DNA from: Desulfarculales bacterium
GTDB lineage: Bacteria > Desulfobacterota > Desulfarculia > Desulfarculales > Desulfarculaceae
Reading direction: 5' to 3'
DNA length: 52,704 nt
Assembly (NCBI GenBank): GCA_031267815.1
Contig: JAIRYI010000072.1
Span: forward strand, 1-52,704
In this document: positions 21,308 through 29,780 of the stretch, one piece after another
Layout of the letters: each line of letters begins with the position of its first letter
Numbering within the stretch: position 1 is the first letter of the stretch
Position numbers and translations under genes: made by a program
The notes under the pieces: generated by a model
Seen by the model: the letters and a program-made list of their open reading frames with translations, nothing else
Told to the model about the DNA's origin: nothing
Database searches by the model: none

Positions 21308-21403
21308 CCGCCATAGCGGCGGGAATGAGCCCCAAACTTTAGCTTTGGGGCGATGTGATCTTCATAAATCACCTCCCAAGGTGATTTATGAAATGAACTC
21401 TAG
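21308..21403 (+). repeat. Mosaic palindromic repeat, copy 2 (96 bases)
   Basis: This is a direct repeat of 21169-21264 with five differences. Its middle hairpin is fully paired (CCCCAAA and TTTGGGG around CTTTAGC) and the last hairpin has 13-base arms (TTCATAAATCACC and its complement). It ends 38 bases before the start of the EAL gene, so it will be in or beside that gene's 5' leader. Confidence 0.85.
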
Positions 21404-21441
21404 TATAGTGATGGAACAAGGCTTATTTTTGAGGAGTCAGT

Positions 21442-24345
21442 ATGTCCAAAAAAGATTATCATCGCGCCGCCAGGGCGGAATATATTGTTCTGAAAGCATT
21501 AAACCGGTCTATAGCTGTTATTGAGTTTGCCCCCGATGGGACTGTTGTTGGAGCCAATAACCGCTTTTTAAAAGTATCCGGATACAGTGAAGAAGATTTG
21601 ATCGGCAAAAATCACAGTTTTCTCCGTCCCGGGGAGGCGGACGGTTTCCCTGACGCGCGGTTTTGGCAAAAACTGGCTGAGGGAGGGCAGGAGGCGGGCG
21701 TCTTCGCTTATCAGCGCCGGGACGGAAGCGCATTTTGGCTGGCCGCCAGTTATATTCCCGTCTTTTCCGCCGGCCGGGCCGTGGAACGGATTACAGCCTT
21801 CGGCATTGACATCAGCGAAACCCAAAAGAGCGGCGAAGAAATGGGAGCAAAATGGGCGTCCTTGGATCGCGCCCTGATTGCGGCCGATTGCCTGCCCAGC
21901 GGGGAAGTGGTGGCGGGCAACCAGAATTTTCTGAACGCCTGCGGTCTGAGCCGGTTCAGAGAGAGGGGGAAAAAGCCTCTTCTGCTTCTGCCGGGGCAAG
22001 ACGCCCAAGCTTCCGCCTGGGATGACGTCTGCCGCCGGATTACCGGCGGCCAGCCCTATTTTGCTTCCGCGGAGTTGCGCAGGGGCAAAAGCCGGCACAT
22101 ATGGCCGGAAGCCGCTTACGCGCCGTTTTACAATAAAGACGGGCAGTTGAGCAAAATTACCGTTTTTGCCGTCGCCATGCCCCGGCAGACGAAAGATGAG
22201 TCGAAAGTGGGGACGATGCTGCCCCTGCTGGCCAATATAACGGATAACGGAGTGATGATTGCCGACAGAGATAATCATCCTGTTTATATCAATTCCTTTT
22301 TCAGCCGGATAATGGGCTATCAGCCGGAGGAAATGACAGGAAAACCTTTTGGATCCATATTCGGCCCGGCGGAAAAAAGAGTACTCAAAAAAATCAGGGA
22401 TCATATTAAGGCGGGAACTACCTTCCGTTCGGAAGAAATGATTTATGGCCGTTCCGGCGGGCGGATGTGGAGCGCCGTAGTAACCAGCCCGATTACGAAC
22501 GGAGAGGGGCGGGATAAATACAGTATCAGCGTGTTCACCAATATCACTGACACTAAAGTGCGGGACCGCCTGCAGCAGAAAACTCTGGAAGCCCTGTGCG
22601 ATGGTCTGCCCAGCGCCAAGATTCTGAATATGATTTGCCGGGAGGCCGAATTTACCAGCCCTGAGATAATTGCCGCCGTCACCGTTTTGGATGAACAAGG
22701 CTGTATAAGTATGCTGGCCGGCCCCAGCCTGCCCGCCAGCTGTAAACAGGCCCTGAAAAATTTGGAAAATGAACCGCCCGCCGCCGGCAGCCTCCAACCG
22801 GAAAACGCCAACAGCCAGACGCGCCGCAAAGATGTCTGGGAAAGCTGCAATACCGCCTTTATGCTGGAAAACAGTTCATCCTACCTGTCCAGGGACATAT
22901 ATTATTCTGATACAGGCAACAAGGTGGGCGTATTAACTTTTTATTACCGCCACGGCCATACCCCCAGCGCCTTTCATCAGCGCCTGGCTGATATCATTGC
23001 CGGCATCTGCGGGGTGGTGCTGACGCGGGAAAACAACAGGACCACCATCCGCAAGCTGGCGTTGTACGATAAACTTACCGGTCTGCCCAGTTCAGAATTA
23101 TTTCTGGCCCAGGGGGAAAAAATGGCCGCCGGCTTCAAAGGGAAGCGCAAAATGCTGGCGGTTATTGTGCTGGGGATAGACAGGCTGAAACGCATTAATG
23201 ATACCATGGGACGATCGGTGGGCGACAAATTTTTGCATACCGCCAGTCTGCGTATCGCGGAGGTTATAGGTTCCCGCGGTCTGGCGGGGCGGATCTCAGG
23301 GGAAAAATTCGCTGTCATGCTGGGTGTGACCAATTTCAGTCAGGCCCTCAATCTGGCCAGCCGCCTGCAGGACGCCATATCCCAACCGTGGGAAAACGGC
23401 GCTGTGACCGTGTCAAGCAGCGTAAGCGCCGGCCTGAGTTTCTATCCTGATCAGGGGAGCGTTGTGGAAAAAGTCTTCGCCAACGCGCAGCTGGCTCTGA
23501 ATCAGGCCAGAAAAAAAGGAATGGGGCAACTGGAATGTTTCAGTGAAGAACTCAACGATATGGCCAGGCAACGCCTTTCTCTGGAGTATTTTTTACGGGA
23601 AGCGGTGGAGAAAAAAGAGTTTTCTCTTTTTTACCAGCCGCAGGTATTTTTGCAGAAGCACGGCCTGCACGGAGCGGAAGCCCTGTGCCGCTGGAATCAC
23701 CCGGTACTGGGCAATGTATCGCCCGATTTATTCATACCGGTGGCGGAGGAGAGTGATCTGATCAATTCTCTGGGAATGTGGACCTTGGATGAAGGCATGC
23801 GTCAGCTGAGTCAGTGGCGGAAAGCGGGAATTATGGTGCCCTCAGTTTCCATCAACCTTTCCTCTTTGAATTTTCGGGACGTCGCTTTGCCGGAAAGAAT
23901 CAGAGCCATGCTCAGAGAATACAAGCTTTCTCCCCAGGATTTGGTGCTGGAACTCACGGAAAGCATATTGCTGGATTCCAATCCCAACACTATGTCCACC
24001 ATGTACACAGTCCATGAATACGGCGTCCGCCTTTCCATGGATGACTTTGGCACCGGCTATTCCAGCTTGAGCTACTTGCGCCATTTGCCTGTAACCGAAC
24101 TGAAGCTGGACCGCAGTTTTGTATGGGATCTGGATGAAAATGAAACCAGCCGCCGCCTGAGTCAGGCTATTATGGCCATCGGCAACAGCCTGGATCTGAC
24201 CGTGGTGGCCGAGGGTATTGAAACTGAGCTGCAAAACCAGCTGCTTAGAAATCAAGGATATCATGTGGCTCAGGGCTATTTACAGTCAAGGCCGCTGCCG
24301 CCGGATGAATTCGTCAGATGGTATGACCGTTTTCGCCGCGCTTAA
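21442..24345 (+). CDS. PAS-PAS-PAS-GAF-GGDEF-EAL cyclic-di-GMP phosphodiesterase
   Basis: The 967-residue soluble protein has three PAS-like domains (about 15-130, 140-250, 260-375), a GAF-like region (about 380-530), a GGDEF domain (about 540-700) and an EAL domain (about 710-960). The GGDEF signature is degenerate (SGEKF near residue 620), so cyclase activity is unlikely and the domain may only bind GTP. The EAL domain keeps its key motifs: EAL near 747, ELTES, DDFGTGYS and VAEGIE. Hydrolysis of c-di-GMP is therefore expected. The arrangement resembles the oxygen sensor DosP of E. coli, but I cannot say whether a PAS domain binds haem. The ATG at 21442 follows GAGGAG. No membrane segment is seen. 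Confidence 0.9.
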   Translation: MSKKDYHRAARAEYIVLKALNRSIAVIEFAPDGTVVGANNRFLKVSGYSEEDLIGKNHSFLRPGEADGFPDARFWQKLAEGGQEAGVFAYQRRDGSAFWLAASYIPVFSAGRAVERITAFGIDISETQKSGEEMGAKWASLDRALIAADCLPSGEVVAGNQNFLNACGLSRFRERGKKPLLLLPGQDAQASAWDDVCRRITGGQPYFASAELRRGKSRHIWPEAAYAPFYNKDGQLSKITVFAVAMPRQTKDESKVGTMLPLLANITDNGVMIADRDNHPVYINSFFSRIMGYQPEEMTGKPFGSIFGPAEKRVLKKIRDHIKAGTTFRSEEMIYGRSGGRMWSAVVTSPITNGEGRDKYSISVFTNITDTKVRDRLQQKTLEALCDGLPSAKILNMICREAEFTSPEIIAAVTVLDEQGCISMLAGPSLPASCKQALKNLENEPPAAGSLQPENANSQTRRKDVWESCNTAFMLENSSSYLSRDIYYSDTGNKVGVLTFYYRHGHTPSAFHQRLADIIAGICGVVLTRENNRTTIRKLALYDKLTGLPSSELFLAQGEKMAAGFKGKRKMLAVIVLGIDRLKRINDTMGRSVGDKFLHTASLRIAEVIGSRGLAGRISGEKFAVMLGVTNFSQALNLASRLQDAISQPWENGAVTVSSSVSAGLSFYPDQGSVVEKVFANAQLALNQARKKGMGQLECFSEELNDMARQRLSLEYFLREAVEKKEFSLFYQPQVFLQKHGLHGAEALCRWNHPVLGNVSPDLFIPVAEESDLINSLGMWTLDEGMRQLSQWRKAGIMVPSVSINLSSLNFRDVALPERIRAMLREYKLSPQDLVLELTESILLDSNPNTMSTMYTVHEYGVRLSMDDFGTGYSSLSYLRHLPVTELKLDRSFVWDLDENETSRRLSQAIMAIGNSLDLTVVAEGIETELQNQLLRNQGYHVAQGYLQSRPLPPDEFVRWYDRFRRA

Positions 24346-24454
24346 ATCGCTTAAGGGCTTACTTTTGCGAGCCAGGGCCGCAAAACCCGCAAACCCCGGC
24401 GCCGCTTTTTAGGAGGCGGGGGACAAACGGAATTTACTTTTTATAAAGGGTGCC

Positions 24455-25297
24455 ATGACTTTTTTACCCGGTTCTCCCATGTTGCTGGTCGACGAACGCG
24501 ACCGTCAATATCTGTTTACTGTCCCTGCTCCGGAAGAGGCGGCCGTCCGCGTCCGGGGGGAAGTTTTACCCACCGCCGCGCTGGCCGGCCAGCACAACGG
24601 CGGGGTGTTACGCACTGAGCTTAAGCGCCGCTATCTGGTGCTTAGGCCTACCCTGGAACAGATAATAATGAATATGCCCCGCCAGGCCCAGGTAATCTAT
24701 CCCAAAGATATCGGCCATATGCTCATGTGGGGGGATGTGGTCCCCGGCCAGGCGGCGGCGGAGGTGGGTTGCGGCCACGGCGCTTTGACCATGAGCCTCC
24801 TGCGTTGTCTGGGGCCGCAAGGGAATCTTGTAAGCTATGACATAAGGTCTGACCACTTGAACCGCACCCGTAAAAATATTGCTCTTTATCTGGGACCGGA
24901 ATACCTTGCCCGCTGGTCTCCCCTGAACAGGGATATCACCAGCCCGGCAGAAGAGGAAAAAATGGAGGGATCCGAATCTGCCCCACCCTATCTGCGTGAT
25001 ATCGTTCCGGTTCAGCGATTGTTTTGCGATATCCCCGAGCCTTGGCGGCTTATTGAAGCGGCGGCTGTCATGCTGGAGCCGGGCGGGGTATGGGTGGCTT
25101 ATATTCCCACCGCTTTGCAGCTCATGTCTTTGGTGCAGGCCATGAATCAGGCCCGCGCTTTCAGTTTGGCCGAGGGCTTTGAGACCTTGCAGCGTTATTG
25201 GCATGTCAGCCCTCCGTCCTTGCGCCCCCGTCATGGCATGAAAGCTCACACCGGTTTTATTGTCACGGCCCGGCGGCGGTATCTGGCGGAGGAATAA
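24455..25297 (+). CDS. tRNA (adenine-N1)-methyltransferase, TrmI-like
   Basis: The 280-residue protein fits the TrmI family, which methylates adenosine 58 in the T-loop of tRNA using S-adenosylmethionine. The SAM motif I is EVGCGHGALT (103-112), preceded by the family segment QVIYPKDIGHMLMWGDVVPG. The N-terminal 60 residues form the small beta domain of this family, with LLVDERDRQYLF near the start. The C-terminal end contains GFIVTARRR. The ATG at 24455 is used; the ribosome site is weak. It lies 110 bases after the EAL gene and is probably expressed with it or from a nearby promoter. Confidence 0.82.
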   Translation: MTFLPGSPMLLVDERDRQYLFTVPAPEEAAVRVRGEVLPTAALAGQHNGGVLRTELKRRYLVLRPTLEQIIMNMPRQAQVIYPKDIGHMLMWGDVVPGQAAAEVGCGHGALTMSLLRCLGPQGNLVSYDIRSDHLNRTRKNIALYLGPEYLARWSPLNRDITSPAEEEKMEGSESAPPYLRDIVPVQRLFCDIPEPWRLIEAAAVMLEPGGVWVAYIPTALQLMSLVQAMNQARAFSLAEGFETLQRYWHVSPPSLRPRHGMKAHTGFIVTARRRYLAEE

Positions 25298-25386
25298 AAG
25301 AGCCAGTAAACTTTCGTTTTTGAGTAAAGCGGGTCCCTTGGAAATTGAACTTTAACCAACCAACTTCCGCAGGAAAGGCGTCAATT

Positions 25387-25935
25387 ATGGCTGGAGACTT
25401 GATGCGTAAAGGCTTGATGGTAAAAATTCTGGTGAGCGCACTTTTGCTGACAGTGAACGTGGGCCTGTCCCGGGCGGCTGAAACCTCCCTAAGCTTGTCG
25501 GTGGCCGCGGGGGACAGCAGTTCGCTGGCCTATGATTTATCTCTGCAACAAATATATGATCCCTGGATTGCCAATGAGTATATCACGTTACGCCCTCTGC
25601 TGGGGTTGACCGCCTTTATGTGGCACAACAACAATGATTCTCTGGGAGGCGGCATGGCATCCGTAGGATTGCGGATGAGTATGGGTTCCAGCGCCGTTTT
25701 CCGCCCCTATCTGGCCGCTACTTTTGGCCCGGCTCTGCTTTCTCAGACCTCTTTTGACGATATAGATCTGGGCAGCGCCTTGCAGTTTCGCAGCCAGGGC
25801 ATATTGGGGATAAGTTTTGGCCCCGGTTTGCGCCACAGCATCCAGGCTTCCTTTTCCCATTATTCCAACGCCGGCCTCAGTGACGAAAACAGCGGTTATA
25901 ATACCTGGGGTCTGTCCTATGGCTTTACTTTTTAA
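25387..25935 (+). CDS. Outer-membrane lipid A 3-O-deacylase, PagL-like
   Basis: The 182-residue protein has a signal peptide (about 1-31, ending SRAAE) and then alternating beta strands ending in a C-terminal Phe, as in outer-membrane barrels. The motif HYSNAG with His158 and Ser160 is the catalytic His-Ser of PagL, which removes the 3-O acyl chain of lipid A. From memory, the Glu completing the triad in the Pseudomonas enzyme aligns with Asn172 here, a change seen in other family members. The ATG at 25387 has AGGAAAGG upstream. An in-frame TTG at 25345 would add 14 residues before the signal peptide and is less likely. Confidence 0.75.
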   Translation: MAGDLMRKGLMVKILVSALLLTVNVGLSRAAETSLSLSVAAGDSSSLAYDLSLQQIYDPWIANEYITLRPLLGLTAFMWHNNNDSLGGGMASVGLRMSMGSSAVFRPYLAATFGPALLSQTSFDDIDLGSALQFRSQGILGISFGPGLRHSIQASFSHYSNAGLSDENSGYNTWGLSYGFTF

Positions 25936-25961
25936 ATCATTGGCTTTAAGGAACGTGAATT

Positions 25962-27503
25962 TTGGCTGACCCAGATAAAATACTTATTTTGGATTTTGGT
26001 TCGCAGACCACCCAGCTTATTGCCCGCCGGGTCAGGGAACTCAAGGTATATTGTGAAATCCATCCTCATTCCCTGAGCCTGGAGGCGGTGCTGGCTTTCC
26101 GGCCTAAAGGCATAATTCTTTCCGGAGGCCCCACCAGCGTATACGCCCCGGATGCGCCCGGCCTGGATAAAAGGATATTGGGGCTTCATCTGCCCCTGTT
26201 GGGTATCTGCTACGGCATGCAGATAATTACCCATTTGCTGGGCGGAGAAGTTAATCCGGCCCCCAAGCGCGAATACGGGCCGGCCCGGCTGGATATCCTC
26301 AAAACGGCCGGGCCGTTTCGCCGGGCGGAAAGCGGGCAGGCGGTATGGATGAGCCACGGCGATCGCATTACCCGCATGCCCCCCGGATTTACGGCGCTGG
26401 CCCGGAGCGACAATTCTCCCTGCGCCGCCTTCGGCGACCTGGAGCGCCGCATTTACGGAGTGCAGTTTCATCCGGAAGTGGCTCATACCGCCCAAGGCAT
26501 GACCATGCTTGAAGATTTTGTCATGGATGAATGCGCCTGCGCGCCTGTCTGGACGATGCGCGGTTTTGAGCAAAACGCCGTTGCCCGGCTGAGCCGTCAA
26601 CTGGCCGGCAAGAAAGTGATCTGCGCCTTATCAGGAGGAGTGGATTCTTCGGTGGTGGCCCTGCTCCTGCACCGGGCTGTCGGCGCCAATCTTACTTCTA
26701 TTTTTGTGGATAACGGCCTGTTGCGCCAGGATGAAGCCGCGCAGGTGGAGGAAGTTTTCCGCCAGACTTTTGGCCTTAATCTTATCACAGTCAAGGCCGG
26801 AGACTTATTTTTGAGCCGTCTGGCCGGAGTAGTTGATCCGGAAGAAAAGCGCCGCATCATCGGCCGCGCTTTTATCGAAGTGTTTGAGCTGGAAGCGGGC
26901 AGGCTGGAGGAAGTGGATTATCTGGCCCAGGGCACCATTTATCCTGACGTCATCGAATCAGTGAGCCAGAAAGGCCCCAGCGCGGTGATAAAAAGCCATC
27001 ACAATGTGGGAGGGTTGCCGGAAACCATGAAACTCAGCCTGGTGGAGCCGTTGCGCGAGCTGTTCAAAGACGAGGTGCGGGATCTGGGCCGGGCCATGGG
27101 TCTGCCGGAAGAAATCATCAGCCGCCAGCCTTTCCCCGGCCCCGGCCTGGCTATCCGGATTATGGGGGAAGTAACCGCCCCGCGCCTTGCCGTGTTGCGT
27201 CAGGCGGATTTAATCGTCCAGGAGGAGATAAAAAAAGCCGGCCTCTATGAGCGCATATGGCAAAGTTTCGCCGTTTATCTGCCGGTGAAAAATGTGGGTG
27301 TGATGGGGGATGAACGCACTTATGAGGATGTGATAGCTCTTAGAATAGTTGACAGCGCAGACGCCATGACCGCCGACTGGACCCGCCTGCCCTATGATCT
27401 GCTGGCCCTTTTGAGCAGCCGCATCATCAACGAAGTGGCGGGAATAAACCGGGTGGTTCTGGATATTTCCAGCAAGCCCCCGGCCACCATTGAGTGGGAG
27501 TGA
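25962..27503 (+). CDS. guaA: GMP synthase (glutamine-hydrolysing)
   Basis: GuaA converts XMP to GMP using glutamine and ATP. The 513-residue protein has a class I amidotransferase domain with nucleophile Cys83 (GICYGMQ) and His170/Glu172 (FHPEV). It also has an ATP-pyrophosphatase domain with the P-loop LSGGVDSS (223-230), and the C-terminal dimerisation domain ending KPPATIEWE. The start is TTG at 25962 (AAGGA about 9 bases before), because the next residues ADPDKILILDFGSQ match the family start. It lies 26 bases after the PagL-like gene, so the two may be co-transcribed, although their functions are unrelated. Confidence 0.97.
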   Translation: MADPDKILILDFGSQTTQLIARRVRELKVYCEIHPHSLSLEAVLAFRPKGIILSGGPTSVYAPDAPGLDKRILGLHLPLLGICYGMQIITHLLGGEVNPAPKREYGPARLDILKTAGPFRRAESGQAVWMSHGDRITRMPPGFTALARSDNSPCAAFGDLERRIYGVQFHPEVAHTAQGMTMLEDFVMDECACAPVWTMRGFEQNAVARLSRQLAGKKVICALSGGVDSSVVALLLHRAVGANLTSIFVDNGLLRQDEAAQVEEVFRQTFGLNLITVKAGDLFLSRLAGVVDPEEKRRIIGRAFIEVFELEAGRLEEVDYLAQGTIYPDVIESVSQKGPSAVIKSHHNVGGLPETMKLSLVEPLRELFKDEVRDLGRAMGLPEEIISRQPFPGPGLAIRIMGEVTAPRLAVLRQADLIVQEEIKKAGLYERIWQSFAVYLPVKNVGVMGDERTYEDVIALRIVDSADAMTADWTRLPYDLLALLSSRIINEVAGINRVVLDISSKPPATIEWE

Positions 27504-27660
27504 TGGGGCGAGCGGGCCGCTTTACCCCGCCGTAGGACAAGCATCTCAATCGTATATGCTCCTATCGTTGCTTACGCTCCTCGCCATGACGGAAAAGTTG
27601 AAAAAGGCCCGCGATTTGCTCTTTGCTGTCATTGCTTCCCGCCCTTGCGCTTAAACCCTT

Positions 27661-28254
27661 TCAGCGCCATACCGTCTCCTTACCTCTTCTTTCCAGGATA
27701 CGCAGCGAAGAAAGACGCAAGCGCAGATATTCATCATCCTCAAGCCGGTATTTTTCCAACAGCCCGCAAGCCTCCACCCAGGCCTCATTCTGGGGATTCT
27801 TTTCCCCCCAGACCACTTCAAAACCGGCCAGGGCGTCATTGAGGCAGCAGCCCGGACCGTAGCGGACGACCGCGGCATTAGTTTGCCCCTCTTCTTCCGC
27901 TGAAAACCACATGCCTTCCAGCTTGATGATTTTGCCCGCATACTCATCCGGATTAAGATAAATATCGCTTATCTGGCTGAGAAAAAAATTTTCCTTTATC
28001 TCCACGGTCTCTCTCTCAGATAGCGGAGGGAGAGCTTCATCTTCTGCCGGAAGGGGGGAAGAAGAAAAAAGGCGGGGAACCTCTGCCTCGGGCGCGGGGG
28101 AAGCAACCAGGATGCCGCCATTCCCGGTTAATCTGCTTGATTCTGGCCCAGGCGCGGGGGAAGCAACGCTCCTGCCCGGCCCGGGCGCCGGGGCGCCGCC
28201 GCCGCTGAAAGCCAGCAAAGCGGACAATATGAGCAAAACTATTATCTTCATCAT
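27661..28254 (-). CDS. Secreted DUF1980-like protein of the zinc operon
   Basis: From the ATG at 28254 the protein has 197 residues: a signal peptide (about 1-18), a Pro/Ala/Gly/Ser-rich linker to about residue 70, and a small C-terminal domain. That domain has the segments YLNPDEYAGKIIKLEG and VVRYGPGCCLNDALAGF. The CC motif in such a beta-rich domain resembles the C-terminal part of the DUF1980/TIGR03943 family, whose members I associate with metal-linked loci. The function is unknown. The start overlaps the znuB stop (ATGATGA), so it is the fourth gene of the operon. A longer frame upstream of 28254 runs inside znuB and is not used. A periplasmic zinc-handling role is an inference. Confidence 0.7.
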   Translation of the reverse strand: MMKIIVLLILSALLAFSGGGAPAPGPGRSVASPAPGPESSRLTGNGGILVASPAPEAEVPRLFSSSPLPAEDEALPPLSERETVEIKENFFLSQISDIYLNPDEYAGKIIKLEGMWFSAEEEGQTNAAVVRYGPGCCLNDALAGFEVVWGEKNPQNEAWVEACGLLEKYRLEDDEYLRLRLSSLRILERRGKETVWR

Positions 28255-29051
28255 TTTTTCCTTTCTCTTCCCCGCCACAGCAGAAGGGTGTTCAGGAACC
28301 AGAAAGCCAGGAAAGCGATGATGTTCATGATAACCACGCTGGCCCCGGCGGGAGTGGCGAAAAAATAGGAAGCGATTATGCCGCACAGAAAGCAGGCCAG
28401 AGAAACAAAGGCCGCGCAGACGGTAACGGTCTTGAATCTTTTACAGACCCGCATGGAGGTGAGAGCGGGAAAAATTATCAGGCTGGAAATAAGCAGCGCC
28501 CCCATCATACGCATGCCCAGGACAATGGTAAGGGCGGTGAGCAGGGCGATCAGCATATTATATATGCCGGTCCTGCTTCCGGTGGCCCGGGCAAAGGTTT
28601 CGTCGAAAGTCACCGCGAAAATGCGATGATAGAAAAACAGAAAAAGAATCAGCACCAGCAGGGCCAGGGTAACGCTCAGATAAACGTCCGCTTTGCTCAT
28701 GGCCAGAATACTGCCGAACATATAATTGCACACATCGGTATTCATCCCGCTGCTCAAGGATATGACCGCTACCCCTATGGCCAGTGAACTTGTGGATATA
28801 AGGGCAATGGCGGCGTCGCCCTTGATTTTGCTGCCGGAGCTTATGCGCAGGAGAAGAAAGGCGGCCAGCACCACCACCGGCAGGGAAACGGTCAAAGGCG
28901 CCGCGTTCATGGCGGTGGCAACGGCCAGAGAGCCGAACCCCACATGGGATAAACCGTCGCCGATCATGGCATAGCGCTTCAGCACCAGGCTCACCCCCAA
29001 AAGGGCGGCGCAAAGCGAGACCAACAGGCCCACCACCAGAGCGCGGAGCAT
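28251..29051 (-). CDS. znuB: Zinc ABC transporter permease
   Basis: The 266-residue protein is an ABC-3 family permease with about eight membrane helices. Family segments include KRYAMIGDGLSHVGFGSLA near the start and GMRMMGALLISSLIIFPA. It carries zinc (or manganese) across the inner membrane together with ZnuA and ZnuC. The first ATG is at 29051 but has no ribosome site. The eight codons before it (IEIFSYTF) look like the normal family N-terminus. The true start may therefore be a rare codon, CTG at 29078 or ATT at 29075, overlapping the znuC stop. The end overlaps the next gene by four bases. Confidence 0.9.
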   Translation of the reverse strand: MLRALVVGLLVSLCAALLGVSLVLKRYAMIGDGLSHVGFGSLAVATAMNAAPLTVSLPVVVLAAFLLLRISSGSKIKGDAAIALISTSSLAIGVAVISLSSGMNTDVCNYMFGSILAMSKADVYLSVTLALLVLILFLFFYHRIFAVTFDETFARATGSRTGIYNMLIALLTALTIVLGMRMMGALLISSLIIFPALTSMRVCKRFKTVTVCAAFVSLACFLCGIIASYFFATPAGASVVIMNIIAFLAFWFLNTLLLWRGRERKK

Positions 29052-29074
29052 AAAAGTGTAAGAAAATATTTCAA

Positions 29075-29779
29075 TCAGAGTACTGATACCGGCCCCCTTT
29101 CAATAAAGGATCGGCCCGCCGGGGAATCGCGGTAGGCGGCGGCCGGGCCGAAAAAAATTTGCCGCCCCTGCAAGTGGAGAATCAAATCCGCATACTTGAG
29201 GGCATTGGGGATATCATGGGAAACCATGACAACGGTCAGCCCGTTTTCCCGCTTGATCTCCGCCAGAAGACGGTAAAGCTGCAACGTGGCCAGAGGATCC
29301 AGGCCGGTGGCCGGTTCATCCAGAACCAGCAGTTTGCGGGCGGCGCAAAGCGCCCGGGCCAGCAGCACCCGCTGCTGCTGGCCGCCGGACAGTTCCCGGT
29401 AGCATTTATTTTTCAAATCCAAAATACCCAGACGCTCCAGGTTCATCTCCGCGGCCGCCTTGTCCCGGCGGGCATAAAAAGGACGCAGCCCCAGCGAATT
29501 CAGGCGGCCGGAAAGGGCCACCTCATAGACACTGGCGGGAAAATCCCTGGACACCACCGTCTGCTGGGGCAGATAGCCTATTTCTTCCGCTTTAAGGGAA
29601 GAGATTACCCGGCCGCCATGGGGAGGCTTAAGCCTCAGCAAACCCTGGAGCAGGGTGGTCTTGCCGGAGCCGTTTTCGCCCACAACGCACAGCCATTCGC
29701 CCGGGGCCACGGAAAAATTAAGTCCGGCCGCCACTGTTACCCCTTGGCAGGCAAAGGAAGCGTCCTGGCAGGCCAGCAT
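29075..29779 (-). CDS. znuC: Zinc ABC transporter ATP-binding protein
   Basis: The 234-residue ATPase has Walker A GENGSGKTT (34-42), the Q-loop segment GYLPQQTVVSRDFP, the signature [15 protein letters not shown] and Walker B LLVLDEPATGLDP. The Q-loop sequence and the neighbours mark it as the metal-type (ZnuC/MntB) ATPase. The ATG at 29779 begins one base after the znuA stop, so translation is coupled. It lacks the long C-terminal metal-binding extension seen in enteric ZnuC. Confidence 0.93.
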   Translation of the reverse strand: MLACQDASFACQGVTVAAGLNFSVAPGEWLCVVGENGSGKTTLLQGLLRLKPPHGGRVISSLKAEEIGYLPQQTVVSRDFPASVYEVALSGRLNSLGLRPFYARRDKAAAEMNLERLGILDLKNKCYRELSGGQQQRVLLARALCAARKLLVLDEPATGLDPLATLQLYRLLAEIKRENGLTVVMVSHDIPNALKYADLILHLQGRQIFFGPAAAYRDSPAGRSFIERGPVSVL

Positions 29780-29780
29780 A

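Larger units (their letters stand above)
21028..21441. other. Repeat-filled intergenic region
   Basis: This 414-base gap separates the small cysteine-rich gene from the EAL gene, which diverge. From 21140 on it is almost entirely made of the mosaic palindromes described in the next entries. The part from 21040 to 21130 is AT-rich and presumably holds the promoter of the minus-strand gene. A TAGTATAGTG string at about 21401 just before the EAL gene could be part of its promoter, but no convincing -35 element is seen. Confidence 0.6.

Noticed and set aside
21169-21403. CRISPR array
   Set aside because: Only two repeat units are present, each itself made of several palindromes, with no unique spacers of regular length and no cas genes.
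21568-22797. Minus-strand frame of 409 codons opposite the PAS/EAL gene
   Set aside because: Antisense shadow without a ribosome site; the plus-strand frame has clear domains.
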